A stretch of DNA of 64,000 nt from Acidicapsa acidisoli (lineage in GTDB: Bacteria > Acidobacteriota > Terriglobia > Terriglobales > Acidobacteriaceae). The position numbers were made by a program, and so were the translations under genes. The stretch is from positions 1,364,001-1,428,000 of the forward strand of contig NZ_JAGSYI010000002.1 in the NCBI RefSeq assembly GCF_025685625.1, in the 5' to 3' direction. How positions within the stretch are numbered: the first letter of the stretch is position 1; each line of letters begins with the position of its first letter. Positions 32,187 through 40,789 of this stretch are shown in pieces. The notes beneath the pieces are model-generated. The model made no database searches. It was not told the origin of the DNA and saw only the letters and a program-made list of their open reading frames with translations.

Positions 32187-33155
32187 TTATGGCGTTCGTG
32201 CCACGCCCGCAGTGAGACGTTGCGCGCGCCAGATTGCGCCTTCGACCGCGACTACGCCTTGTTGCGAAAAGGGCATGTCGGGGGCCGCTTGCTTGAGGAG
32301 GTGGGTGAGGCGGGCACGCACTATCTCCATTTTCTCGAGAACGCTGCCGGTGAAGGCTACGGGGATCTCCTCGCTGAGACCGTGGCGCTGGCGGAGTTTG
32401 TGCCGGACGAGCAGGATGAACTGGGCGAGGTCTGCGGCGGCCTGAAGCAGCACGCGGGTAGCGACCTCGTCGCCCTCTTCGGCTGCGGTGGAGATGAGAG
32501 GAGCGAGGGCTGAGAAATCCGGGCCGGGGATGGCGTTGCCGAGGTTGACGAGCTCTTCGAGAGTGTGTGTGCCCCACGCGGCGCCAACGCGATCGAGAAT
32601 TGTGGTGGGCTCGCCGCGGTCGTAGGCGTGCAGAGCCTGGCGGATGCCATGCAGGCCGATCCAGTAGCCGGAGCCTTCGTCACCGAGGACGGAGCTGTAG
32701 CCGCCTGCACTTTCACGCTCGCCGGAAGCGGTGCGGCCGATGCAGTTGGAGCCGGTTCCGGCGATTTGCAGGATGCCGGGGCCTCCGCGAAAGGCTGCGT
32801 CGAGCGCGATGATCTCGTCGCCCACGACCTCGGAATTCTGGATGCCGAAGTCGCGGAAGACCTGCGTGATCCATTCGCAGACGCCGGGCATGATGGCGCT
32901 GGCTACCCCGGCGGAAGCTGCGTCGACACGGCTAACTCCGGCGGCATCAAAGACATCACGCAGCAGGGCGCGGAGATTGGCTTCGGCGGCTTCCGCTCCG
33001 ACGCGCAGGCGCTTGATGGAGCCTCCTCTGGCCCGGCCCAGCACGGCGTCGCCGCGTGCGATGACGGCGCGGGTGTTGGTGCCGCCGCCGTCGATTGCCA
33101 GCACGAGCGCTGCAGAATTCACACCTACGGAATCATGGGAAGCGACGAGGCTCAA
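32187..33155 (-). CDS. N-acetylglucosamine kinase / BadF-BadG-type ATPase
   Basis: 322 residues. The start is a TTG at 33155 with AAGGAG ten bases upstream. ASKHA-fold kinase: phosphate-1 loop VLAIDGGGTNTRAVIARGDA, GVASAIMPGVCEW, EVVGDEIIALDAAF, and GILQIAGTGSNCIGRTASGE with the adenosine-site glycine motif, then YSSVLGDEGSGYWIGLHGIR. The Gly-Ser-Gly block is typical of GlcNAc/GlcN kinases in the BadF/BadG/BcrA/BcrD family. It would make GlcNAc-6-P, the substrate of NagA encoded at 22980. Sugar specificity is inferred. Confidence 0.82.
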   Translation of the reverse strand: MSLVASHDSVGVNSAALVLAIDGGGTNTRAVIARGDAVLGRARGGSIKRLRVGAEAAEANLRALLRDVFDAAGVSRVDAASAGVASAIMPGVCEWITQVFRDFGIQNSEVVGDEIIALDAAFRGGPGILQIAGTGSNCIGRTASGERESAGGYSSVLGDEGSGYWIGLHGIRQALHAYDRGEPTTILDRVGAAWGTHTLEELVNLGNAIPGPDFSALAPLISTAAEEGDEVATRVLLQAAADLAQFILLVRHKLRQRHGLSEEIPVAFTGSVLEKMEIVRARLTHLLKQAAPDMPFSQQGVVAVEGAIWRAQRLTAGVARTP

Positions 33156-33210
33156 GCTTGGATACTCCTTTGAGAATCGGACGGCGAGACGGATCGATTA
33201 TTGCACTGGA

Positions 33211-34554
33211 TTATTGGACCGGGTTATTGCCGTTATCGCGCAGCGTTCCTGCGAGAATGTTGAGGTCGCCGTCGGACTTGGGCGGGTTGAGGCCGAGAAT
33301 GTGCGCGATCCAGGGATAAAGATTCACGTTTTCGAAGGGTGCGACGGTCTTGCCGTGGACGATATCGGGACCAACAGCGAAGAAGCTAGCCTTCATCTCA
33401 GGCATGGTGTGGGGATCGTAGCCGTGCTGGCCTGCGATGGGCGGCGAGTCCGGTTTACCCGCATCTGGCGCGTGGGCGCGGATGGCGTACGGGCCGGTAG
33501 GAACGATGACCGGGTCGCCTTCGCGAGGATTATTGCGGTAATGCAGACCTGCGGGCACGTCCTTCAGGCGGTAGACCTGGAACTTATCCGATGCCTTCTT
33601 GAGCTGGTTGTAGACTCGGACGCGATCGGCTTCGGTCTTGCCGTAGAGCAGCGGGCCGACGGTTTCAAAGCCTGTGAGGTCGGCGAACTGGTCGAGCGTG
33701 ATCCACGGCCCCTCGGTTTTGGCCATTCCGTGATCGCTGACGACGGCCAGGTCAATGGGCAGCCCGGTTGCGTCCAGCGCGGCGTGCAATTTGCCGATGA
33801 GGCTGTCGACTTTGGCGACCGCCGCTTTGGTTTCGGGAGAGTCGGGGCCGTATTGATGGCCGGCGTGGTCTACATCCGAATAGTAAAGCGTGATGAAATG
33901 CGGCCGCGTTTCCTCGGGCTGTTTGAGCCACGCGAGTACCTGATCGATACGGGCGGACTCGTCAACTTTGTCGTCGAAGTGGAGGTAATCGGTGGGGAGT
34001 TCGCCGGCGATTTTGGCTTCGGAGCCGGGCCAGAAGAGGCAGGCGGAACGCATGCCCTGCTGCTCGGCGAGCGACCAGAGCGGCACGCCGCTGTACCAGG
34101 TGCCGTCCGTGACGGCCTTCGGGTCGTTGATGGCGTAGCGGGCCAGCTTGCCGTCCGTGGCTCTGGATTCGTCGTAGAAGCTGTTGGCTACGAGGCCGTT
34201 GTGTTCCGGGTAGAGGCCGGTAACGATGGCGTAGTGGTTGGGAAAAGTCAGCGACGGATAGCTGGGAATCATGCCCTGTGGCGCCCAGACGCCCTGTTTG
34301 CCGATCGCCAGCAGATGAGGTGCGCCGTATTTCTTTGCGTAATCCCAGCGGAAGGCGTCGAGCGAGACCAGGACAACGTAATGCTGTTTGATCGCCTGCG
34401 CGGAGTTTGGGCCGTGATCGGTATGAACGACGACCGGCGCGTGCGTCTCCGGTGGCATGGAAACGGCCAGCTGCTGGGCAACTGTCGCGAGCGCCAGAGC
34501 AAGCGAGGAGATCGAAACCGCAACGACATTTCTAAAACGAATCAGCAAACTCAA
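33211..34554 (-). CDS. Exported ENPP-type phosphodiesterase/nucleotide pyrophosphatase
   Basis: 447 residues. The N-terminal signal NVVAVSISSLALALATVAQQ directs it to the periplasm. Alkaline-phosphatase superfamily signs: YVVLVSLDAFRWDYAKKYGA (first metal Asp), PSYPSLTFPNHYAIVTGLYP with the nucleophile Thr in TFPNH, NSFYDESR, ITLYYSDVDHAGHQYGPDSP (two metal ligands) and DLAVVSDHGMAKTEG (Asp-His), and a late AGQHGYDPHTMPEMKASFFA. This is the eukaryote-like ENPP subfamily that splits nucleotide or lipid phosphodiesters. The C-terminus is short and Asn-rich. It is encoded 55 bases upstream of the GlcNAc kinase on the same strand, so the two may be co-transcribed. Confidence 0.88.
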   Translation of the reverse strand: MSLLIRFRNVVAVSISSLALALATVAQQLAVSMPPETHAPVVVHTDHGPNSAQAIKQHYVVLVSLDAFRWDYAKKYGAPHLLAIGKQGVWAPQGMIPSYPSLTFPNHYAIVTGLYPEHNGLVANSFYDESRATDGKLARYAINDPKAVTDGTWYSGVPLWSLAEQQGMRSACLFWPGSEAKIAGELPTDYLHFDDKVDESARIDQVLAWLKQPEETRPHFITLYYSDVDHAGHQYGPDSPETKAAVAKVDSLIGKLHAALDATGLPIDLAVVSDHGMAKTEGPWITLDQFADLTGFETVGPLLYGKTEADRVRVYNQLKKASDKFQVYRLKDVPAGLHYRNNPREGDPVIVPTGPYAIRAHAPDAGKPDSPPIAGQHGYDPHTMPEMKASFFAVGPDIVHGKTVAPFENVNLYPWIAHILGLNPPKSDGDLNILAGTLRDNGNNPVQ

Positions 34555-34636
34555 CCCTCAATTCAAGCTTATCGCATGGCTAGCTTAATCGCATGAATTG
34601 ACCTGCCGGTTGGGCGCAATGAAGTCGTGGCCGGAT

Positions 34637-34987
34637 TCAATCCGGCTCGACGAGCGATTTCAGTCTCAAGAGTGCGTGATCCCACTCCTGGGACACGTGG
34701 TCGAGGTATTGCCGGACTTCTGCGATTGGCTCGGGATCGAGTTCGAATAGGTTTTCGCGGCCAGTGCGGACGGCATTTACGATGCCTGCGTTCTCCAGAA
34801 CCCGCAGATGCTTGGTGATCGCCTGCCGCGTGATTCGGGAGCCTTCGGTGAGCTGCGAAATCGACGATCGGCGGCCGTCGCTGAGCTTTGCCAGCAGAGC
34901 CAGCCGCGTCTCATCTCCCAGCGCGGCAAAGACCGAGGCGTGCGCCTGCCGCCGGGCCGCGATGCTGCTACGACGCCTTGGCGACAT
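34637..34987 (-). CDS. ArsR-family transcriptional regulator
   Basis: 116 residues with the winged helix of ArsR/SmtB: HASVFAALGDETRLALLAKL, SISQLTEGSRITRQAITKHL, RVLENAGIVNAVRTGRENLF. There is no CxC metal site in helix 3, so it is not an ordinary metal sensor. It resembles the subgroup paired with SRPBCC proteins. Its start overlaps the end of the SRPBCC gene by 20 bases, and the operator with TTGCAT/ATGCAA repeats lies before that gene, so autoregulation is likely. Its C-terminus ends SQEWDHALLRLKSLVEPD. Confidence 0.9.
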   Translation of the reverse strand: MSPRRRSSIAARRQAHASVFAALGDETRLALLAKLSDGRRSSISQLTEGSRITRQAITKHLRVLENAGIVNAVRTGRENLFELDPEPIAEVRQYLDHVSQEWDHALLRLKSLVEPD

Positions 34988-35420
34988 GGTCCTCGATGTT
35001 CTTCATCTGCTGCTTCCAGCCGCCTTCATTTCTTTGGAAGGCTTCGAAGCGCCGATTTTCCGGGATCTTGTCGAAGCCTGATTCTGTCAGAAGCAGCAGC
35101 GTGCCGGTGGCTGTCTCTTCCAATCGGAACTCAACCAGCGTGGGTGTCTCGGTTGAGTAGTCGATATTCGGATCGACGGCGTAGGGATGCCAGGTGAAGG
35201 AAAAGAGACGTTCCGGCTCCATGGTTTGCACGGTCGCTTTCCAGGTGATGTGTTCATAGCCGGGCCAGGTGATCTTGCCGACCGCGACCTGGCCGGGGAT
35301 GAATGGCCCTTCCAGCCGGACACGAAACCACTCGCCAAATTCACGGTAGTCGGTCAGCGCCCGCCAGACACGCGCAATCGGGGCTTTGAGTTCAATTCGC
35401 TTCTCGATGCGATCGCTCAT
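34968..35420 (-). CDS. SRPBCC/AHSA1-family protein
   Basis: 150 residues from the ATG at 35420, with GAGAGG nine bases upstream; a TTG nine bases further up is weaker. START-like fold, with IEKRIELKAPIARVWRALTD, EFGEWFRVRLEGPFIPGQVA, FSFTWHPYAVDPNIDYSTET, PTLVEFRLEETATGTLLLLT and EGGWKQQMKNIEDHVAK. This is the AHSA1 (activator of Hsp90 ATPase-like) subfamily, which forms a hydrophobic pocket for small lipids or polyketides. It is co-transcribed with the ArsR regulator, an arrangement seen in many bacteria. The ligand is unknown. Confidence 0.88.
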   Translation of the reverse strand: MSDRIEKRIELKAPIARVWRALTDYREFGEWFRVRLEGPFIPGQVAVGKITWPGYEHITWKATVQTMEPERLFSFTWHPYAVDPNIDYSTETPTLVEFRLEETATGTLLLLTESGFDKIPENRRFEAFQRNEGGWKQQMKNIEDHVAKAS

Positions 35421-35421
35421 G

Positions 35422-35445
35422 ATATGCAACCTCTCAGTTGCATAT
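35422..35445. promoter_or_regulatory. Palindromic ArsR operator
   Basis: ATATGCAAC-CTCTCA-GTTGCATAT, perfect 9-bp arms directly before the SRPBCC start, containing its ribosome region on the minus strand. A related TTGCAT-TTT-ATGCAA lies 34 bases further on. Confidence 0.72.
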
Positions 35446-35478
35446 TAAACAGACGCCCGCACTTGCGCAACCATTTTG

Positions 35479-35493
35479 TTGCATTTTATGCAA
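35479..35493. promoter_or_regulatory. Second copy of the ArsR-type site
   Basis: TTGCAT-TTT-ATGCAA repeats the half-sites of 35422-35445, and a TTGCGCAA palindrome at 35463-35470 sits between the two. The cluster occupies the gap to the divergent FkbH-like gene. Confidence 0.55.
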
Positions 35494-35664
35494 TTGTAAT
35501 AGGCGCTCTCATCCGATGAAGTGCGCACCCAAAATGCCCTTACATCTGGCCGCAGCCGAGTCGTGGCAATCGCGGCGGCGGAAAACGGGTATGCTATCGT
35601 TTCTGTAGAGCGGGCCATTGCAATGTTGGTCAGACGCTGGGGCCCCCGTGTTACCTCCCCAACT

Positions 35665-37476
35665 ATGAATCTTCATTCTTATTCTCTGGACGAACTTTTG
35701 TTGAAGCGGCGCGGCCTGCGTCGCAAACTTTCTGCGCTTGACGGCTTGAAAGAGATTCGCATTGCGGTTCTGGGTGGCACAACCACCAATGAACTTGTGG
35801 ATCTGCTTGAGATTCTGCTGTTAAGCAGTGGCTTTCGGCCAACCTTCCACCAATCGGAGTATGGCCGGTACTACGAAGATGCGGTGCTCGAACCTGAGTC
35901 GATTGCCGAGTTCAAGCCGGAAATTGTATATGTGCACACCTGCTCTTTGAATATTCAGAGCTTTCCTCCGGTGTCGTGCAGCGAAGAGGCTCTTCCTGGA
36001 TTTGTTGACGCGGAGATGAATCGCTTTCGCGCCATCTGGCGCTCGCTGGAGGCGAATGTCGGTTGCCAGATCATCCAGAATAATTTCGAACTGCCCGCCT
36101 CGGCGCTCCTTGGCAATCTTGATGCGGTCAGTCCAGGCGGAGCTTCGCGCTTTATCACAGAATTGAATCGCGCCATTGCAGCGGAAGCCGCTGCGAATCC
36201 GAGACTGTTGATGCAGGACCTGAACGCGATTGCAGCACGTGTCGGCATGAATCAATGGTTCGATCCGGAGCGCTGGTTCAGTTATAAGGTTGCGAATTCC
36301 GTGGAAGGCTCGTTTGCGATTGCGACTTCGCTGAATTCAATGATTCAGGCCATCTATGGGCGCAGCCGTAAAGTGCTGGTGCTGGATCTCGATAACACGC
36401 TGTGGGGCGGTGTGATTGGCGACGATGGAGCGGACAAGATTGTCCTTGGGCGCGAGACACCAGTTGCCGAAGCTTACACGGCATTTCAGGAATACTGCCT
36501 GCGCCTGCGCGAGCGCGGCATATTACTTGCTGTGTGCTCCAAGAACAATGACGATATTGCGCGATCGGGCTTTGCGCATCCGGATTCGGTGCTTAAGCTC
36601 GAACATTTCTCGGCGTTCAAGGCCAACTGGGAGCCGAAGCACGAGAACATCCTTGAGATAGCGCGCGAGTTGAATCTCGGCGTGGATAGCTTTGTCTTTG
36701 TGGACGATAACCCTGCCGAGCGGGCGATTGTTGAGGCACAGATTCCGGGCATTGCGGTGCCCGAGGTTGGCAGTGATGTGGCAAAATATGCCGCGATTCT
36801 CGATGCCGGCCGCTACTTCGAACCTGTTTCGCTGGGCAAGGAAGATCTTGTTCGCGCGAAGTTATACGAAGAAAACGCGCAGCGCGCGCAGCTGGAGCAG
36901 AAGTTTGCCAATTACGGTGAGTATCTGGATTCGCTGGAGATGACGGCCGAGATCGACGTCTTCAATGCGACTTACATGGAGCGCATCGCGCAACTTACCA
37001 ATAAGACCAATCAGTTCAACCTCACAACTCGCCGCTACACGCTGGCTGAGATCGAGTCCACTGTGCCGGATGGCCACCATATCGGCATCTACGGCAAGCT
37101 GACGGATCGCTTCGGAGATAACGGGCTGATTTCGATTGTACTGGGCCGTATCGATGCGGACGATGCTTCGACTCTGCATCTCGATCTTTGGCTGATGAGC
37201 TGCCGCGTTCTCAAGCGAGAGATGGAGATCGCGATGCTCGACGGCATCGCGGAGCGCGCTCGCGATCAAGGCATCGTCCGCCTGCTTGGAACTTATATTC
37301 CGACTGCGAAAAACGGTATGGTCAAGGACCACTATGAGAAGCTGGGCTTCTCGCCCGTTGCATCGAATGATACGGCGCAGGACGGGCACAACGATTCGAC
37401 GACATGGTCGCTCGATATAACAAACTACCAACCACGCAGCCGCCATATCCGAATTGTGGAGAGAGTCAATGCCTGA
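35665..37476 (+). CDS. FkbH-like HAD-superfamily protein
   Basis: 603 residues if translation starts at 35665 (MNLHSYSLDELLLKRRGLRR); the frame is open 48 codons further and no ribosome site settles the start. Residues 1-270 contain an SGNH-like region (IRIAVLGGTTTNELVDLLEI ... FWFDPERWF-type end). Residues about 285-430 are the HAD core: VLVLDLDNTLWGGVIGDDGA with the Asp nucleophile, LLAVCSKNN and FVFVDDNPAERAIVEAQ. The C-terminal third looks like a GNAT fold (FGDNGLISIVLGRIDA, LMSCRVLKREMEIAMLDGIA). FkbH proteins load a glyceryl unit, from 1,3-bisphosphoglycerate, onto an acyl carrier protein. The next gene, overlapping by eight bases, encodes such a carrier. Confidence 0.85.
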   Translation: MNLHSYSLDELLLKRRGLRRKLSALDGLKEIRIAVLGGTTTNELVDLLEILLLSSGFRPTFHQSEYGRYYEDAVLEPESIAEFKPEIVYVHTCSLNIQSFPPVSCSEEALPGFVDAEMNRFRAIWRSLEANVGCQIIQNNFELPASALLGNLDAVSPGGASRFITELNRAIAAEAAANPRLLMQDLNAIAARVGMNQWFDPERWFSYKVANSVEGSFAIATSLNSMIQAIYGRSRKVLVLDLDNTLWGGVIGDDGADKIVLGRETPVAEAYTAFQEYCLRLRERGILLAVCSKNNDDIARSGFAHPDSVLKLEHFSAFKANWEPKHENILEIARELNLGVDSFVFVDDNPAERAIVEAQIPGIAVPEVGSDVAKYAAILDAGRYFEPVSLGKEDLVRAKLYEENAQRAQLEQKFANYGEYLDSLEMTAEIDVFNATYMERIAQLTNKTNQFNLTTRRYTLAEIESTVPDGHHIGIYGKLTDRFGDNGLISIVLGRIDADDASTLHLDLWLMSCRVLKREMEIAMLDGIAERARDQGIVRLLGTYIPTAKNGMVKDHYEKLGFSPVASNDTAQDGHNDSTTWSLDITNYQPRSRHIRIVERVNA

Positions 37477-37711
37477 TATTTTGCCGGATATTCAAGAGAC
37501 ATTCCGCGACATTTTTGACGATGAGAGCCTCATCATTACACGGGAATCCAATGCTTCCACGGTCGAGGACTGGGATTCCCTGGCGCACGTCAACCTGGTT
37601 ACAGCTATCGAGAAGAAGTACAAGATCAAGTTTGCGTTGGCTGAGTTGCAGTCGCTCAAGAATGTCGGCGACATGATCGACTTGATTGAGAAGAAACTCG
37701 CCGCAAAGTGA
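37469..37711 (+). CDS. Acyl carrier protein
   Basis: 80 residues, ATG at 37469 inside the end of the FkbH-like gene (eight-base overlap). The phosphopantetheine attachment Ser is in VEDWDSLAHVNLVTAIEKKY (motif DSL), flanked by the usual helices DILPDIQETFRDIFDDESLI and LAELQSLKNVGDMIDLIEKK. The DSL context and acidity are typical of dedicated carriers used by FkbH systems. It probably carries glycerate or a derived three-carbon unit for transfer by the acyltransferase encoded next. Confidence 0.93.
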   Translation: MPDILPDIQETFRDIFDDESLIITRESNASTVEDWDSLAHVNLVTAIEKKYKIKFALAELQSLKNVGDMIDLIEKKLAAK

Positions 37712-37804
37712 GGCTAACTTAAAAGAGACGACTTTCCTTAAGACTCCATCAGTTGTGAAAGTGCGGACAGAGTGCTGCTCAGATGACTCACGTCCTACAT
37801 ATCG

Positions 37805-39028
37805 ATGATAGTTCAATTCCAATTAGCCGGGGTCAGGTTGAAGAGGTTTTCGCAATTAGATGGAATCCGCGGACTCGCTGTGGCATCAGTTGTTGCCTGC
37901 CACCTTGTTCAGCTCCTCCCCATCGGGATCGGCAGGAATCTGCTCGTAAGCGCAGTGTATCGCCTCTTGATCCCGGGTTGGCTGGGCGTCGATGTCTTCT
38001 TCGTATTGTCGGGCTTTCTAATCACAGGCATCATCCTCAAGGAGCGCGCTCAGCCTGATTTCTGGAGCAGTTTTTATCTCCGCCGAGGATTTCGGATTCT
38101 TCCGGCATTTTTTGTTGTCTTCACTTTGACACTAGTTGCAGCTCACTTCTTCCTTTCCGCGATTCATTTATCGACAATCTATGTGCTGATGGCTACATTC
38201 TTTCTTGCCAATTGGGCACCCAATCAGATGCCATTTCTGATCCATATCTGGTCGCTGGCGGTTGAAGAACAGTTCTATTTTTTGTGGCCACAGGCTTGCA
38301 CGCGTTTGAACAACGGCAAGATCTTCAAGCTTGCCCTGGCGTTGGCTTCATGCAGTTTATTGCTTCGCATCTGCTTGGCTTTTGCCCACGTCAATTCATA
38401 CACTCTTTACGAAATCACGCCCACTCGGATCGATGGAATCTCGCTTGGTTCGGCGCTTGCTGCTGGAATTACGTTACCGCGCGTTCACCTCTTCCTCACG
38501 CGCTGGTGGCGTCGCATTGCGGTGATTGCAGCGGTTGCACTCCCGGTAGTCTTCGCCCTCCTCGGTGGAAGGCTGAACGGATTTGAAGCAAAGAGCCAAA
38601 TGCTCGCAATTCCGCCGATGATCATTCTCACTGCGATGCTCGTCTTCGGGGCAGTGGAATCGGCGCTTCCCCCAGCGATTGGGAGACTCTTCGATAACCG
38701 AGTGATTACTTACCTGGGGAGGCGGAGTTATGGACTCTATCTCATTCATGAGGCGATTAGAGGGGGCATCGATGAGAGCCGCAGCCATGGCATGCTTGCT
38801 GCGCTGCCGTCTGGCGTAGGCGTCAACGCAATGCTGGTTCTTTTTGTTCTCGTGGCATCGCTGATCTTGACGGAAATCTCGTGGCGCCTGATTGAATCTC
38901 CGGCGCAGACTTTGAGGCTCAGGCTTATGCGCAACAAAGAAGACAGCACTCGAGTCCTCCGTCCTTCAGAAGAATTGGAGATCGCCCAGTTAGTGGAAGA
39001 GAACCGTTTGCGCACCCCGACCCAATAG
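37805..39028 (+). CDS. Acyltransferase-3 (OafA-type) membrane protein
   Basis: 407 residues. The acyltransferase-3 signature RFSQLDGIRGLAVASVVACH contains the helix-1 motif; the catalytic-type His and Arg residues follow in FLITGIILKER and FWSSFYLRRGFRILPAFFVV. Ten hydrophobic segments run through to residue 380 (VEEQFYFLWPQACTRLN is the usual loop, AYLGRRSYGLYLIHEAIRG-like helix near 300). The family acetylates or acylates cell-surface polysaccharide or lipid. No clear ribosome site precedes the ATG at 37805, so the start could be a few codons later. It lies 93 bases after the ACP gene and probably uses its acyl-ACP. Confidence 0.85.
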   Translation: MIVQFQLAGVRLKRFSQLDGIRGLAVASVVACHLVQLLPIGIGRNLLVSAVYRLLIPGWLGVDVFFVLSGFLITGIILKERAQPDFWSSFYLRRGFRILPAFFVVFTLTLVAAHFFLSAIHLSTIYVLMATFFLANWAPNQMPFLIHIWSLAVEEQFYFLWPQACTRLNNGKIFKLALALASCSLLLRICLAFAHVNSYTLYEITPTRIDGISLGSALAAGITLPRVHLFLTRWWRRIAVIAAVALPVVFALLGGRLNGFEAKSQMLAIPPMIILTAMLVFGAVESALPPAIGRLFDNRVITYLGRRSYGLYLIHEAIRGGIDESRSHGMLAALPSGVGVNAMLVLFVLVASLILTEISWRLIESPAQTLRLRLMRNKEDSTRVLRPSEELEIAQLVEENRLRTPTQ

Positions 39029-39059
39029 CCTTCCGGCTCTCATGCGAGCCGGAAGGCTA
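39026..39059. terminator. Strong hairpin overlapping the acyltransferase stop codon
   Basis: TAGCCTTCCGGCTC-TCATGC-GAGCCGGAAGGCTA, perfect 14-bp arms whose first three bases are the stop codon. No T run follows. It probably ends the FkbH-ACP-acyltransferase transcript or protects its 3' end. The rest of 39060-39222 shows nothing clear. Confidence 0.6.
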
Positions 39060-39222
39060 AAGACGAGCAAGTGAAGTCCGCACAGTTCGCGTATGGATGA
39101 TTTATTGGACTAGAGCGCATACGCGGGTGCTGAGATAAGCGCAATCGAAGACCCTTCGTTGGCGACATTCACGGTCATCTCTGCTGTAAATGCGCGTTTC
39201 TGTCTGCCAGTATGACTTCTCC

Positions 39223-40785
39223 TCAGAACTGGAAATACAGGAACGAGGCGCTTGCGTCGAGCATAAGAATCGCAAAGGCAAACAAGCCTGTTAACGCTAT
39301 GCACCAAACAGCGGTGGGCCGCCAGGCGAGCTTTGGCAGCAGGCTTGGCAGTCGAACCGTCTCGGGGCCGACCTGACCGAGAATCTCCTGCGTATTCGGA
39401 AGAGCCCACACGGCAAAGAGACAGAATGCAACGGTAATCAATGCTCCCGCGGGCGTTCGCAGCATTGGAGAAGAGCTTGGGATTTCGTGATTCCAGGCGC
39501 TGCCCAGGTAGGCTGGACCGGCTCCGTGAAGACCGACCATGGTGCTGAGCACATACATCGCATCATGGACGTTGTTCGCCCGGAAGAACACCTGCCCGAC
39601 CAGGACCGCGAGGAATGTGATCACGACCGCAACTGGCACGGGCAGTTTGCCGTGAAGACGGCTGCCCTTTGGCGTAAACAGGCGCCATGCGTGGTTGATG
39701 ACCAGATATAGCCCATGCAACAGGCCGAAGATCAGGAACTGCAATCCCGCTCCATGCCATACTCCGGCGATAAACATGGTCGCCATCAAGGGGTAGAAGA
39801 CCATCGGAATGAAGCCTTCCAGAGTGGCTTGCGCCTTGCGCGAGACTTTCTTTCCCTTGTCCATGCGGCGGCTGTTTACGCTGCGGAGAATGGGTGTATA
39901 GAGGTACTCGGCCAGATAGCGCGACAGCGTCATATGCCAGCGCGTCCAGAAGACGATGACGCTGGAAGACTTGTAAGGCGAGTCGAAGTTGAGCGGGAAC
40001 TCGATTGAGAACATGCGCGCCAGGCCCAGCGCCATATCGGAGTAGCCTGAGAAATCGAAATAGAGCTGCATCGCATAGCAAAGCAAGGCGAGCCATGTGG
40101 AAGCGAGCCCGAAGCTTGCTGGATGGGCATACAAGGCGTTGGCCAGCGGTGCAACGCGGTCGGCCACCAGTACTTTCTTGATCAGACCCATGACGAACCA
40201 CGAGAGACCCAGCGCAACGTCGTCCAGCCGCAGTCCCTTCATCCTGCCTTCTTCCAACTGCGGCATGATCTCGCGCGGATGAATGATCGGGCCAGCGATC
40301 AGATGCGGAAAGAAGGTTACGAAGACCGAATAAGTCAGTGGTCCTTGTTGCTTTGCCGCTCCCTGGCGCAGGTCGATGAGGTAGGCGATCTGCGTGAAGG
40401 TAAAGAAGGAGATGCCCAACGGCAGGATGACCTGTCCGAAGTCATGCTGAATCAGACCATATTGACGGAAGAAGCCCAGCAACGGAAAGAGATACTTGAA
40501 CCAGCCAAGGAGCACCAGATTGGCAGTGATGGCCGCGAAGAGCCATCGGCTACGCGCAGGCTCGCTTTTCTTCTCATCCCCGACGGCGAGTGAGAACAGG
40601 AAGTTGAGTGCGATGGACGCTGTCAGCAACAGCAGGAACTTGGGATTCCAATAGCCGTAAAAGAATAGCGATGTGAGCGCGAGCCAGACCAGCAGAGCAC
40701 GCCGGCCAACATAACTCAACAACTGATATCCAATCAGGCTGATGGGCAGGAAGAGAAAGATGAAGGGACCGGAGGAAAACAGCAT
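39223..40785 (-). CDS. MBOAT-family O-acyltransferase (AlgI/DltB type)
   Basis: 520 residues from the ATG at 40785 (MLFSSGPFIFLFLPISLIGY); a 20-codon longer frame overlaps the preceding gene and is unlikely. Multiple membrane helices, with the family signs FFTFTQIAYLIDLRQGAA, FPHLIAGPIIHPREIMPQLE, FSGYSDMALGLARMFSIEFP, FWTRWHMTLSRYLAEYLYTP and the catalytic His block MFIAGVWHGAGLQFLIFGLL. AlgI/DltB-type proteins bring acyl groups across the inner membrane for O-acylation of exported polysaccharide. It lies four bases downstream of an SGNH protein gene, the usual partner. Confidence 0.93.
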   Translation of the reverse strand: MLFSSGPFIFLFLPISLIGYQLLSYVGRRALLVWLALTSLFFYGYWNPKFLLLLTASIALNFLFSLAVGDEKKSEPARSRWLFAAITANLVLLGWFKYLFPLLGFFRQYGLIQHDFGQVILPLGISFFTFTQIAYLIDLRQGAAKQQGPLTYSVFVTFFPHLIAGPIIHPREIMPQLEEGRMKGLRLDDVALGLSWFVMGLIKKVLVADRVAPLANALYAHPASFGLASTWLALLCYAMQLYFDFSGYSDMALGLARMFSIEFPLNFDSPYKSSSVIVFWTRWHMTLSRYLAEYLYTPILRSVNSRRMDKGKKVSRKAQATLEGFIPMVFYPLMATMFIAGVWHGAGLQFLIFGLLHGLYLVINHAWRLFTPKGSRLHGKLPVPVAVVITFLAVLVGQVFFRANNVHDAMYVLSTMVGLHGAGPAYLGSAWNHEIPSSSPMLRTPAGALITVAFCLFAVWALPNTQEILGQVGPETVRLPSLLPKLAWRPTAVWCIALTGLFAFAILMLDASASFLYFQF

Positions 40786-40789
40786 CGTT

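Noticed and set aside
32220-34596. Long plus-strand frames over GlcNAc kinase and ENPP genes
   Set aside because: They are low-complexity Ala/Gly/Arg translations of the antisense strand; the minus-strand products have catalytic motifs.
39029-39222. A short minus-strand frame ending SSIALISAPAYAL
   Set aside because: Only 22 residues after the last possible Met with no ribosome site; treated as non-coding.
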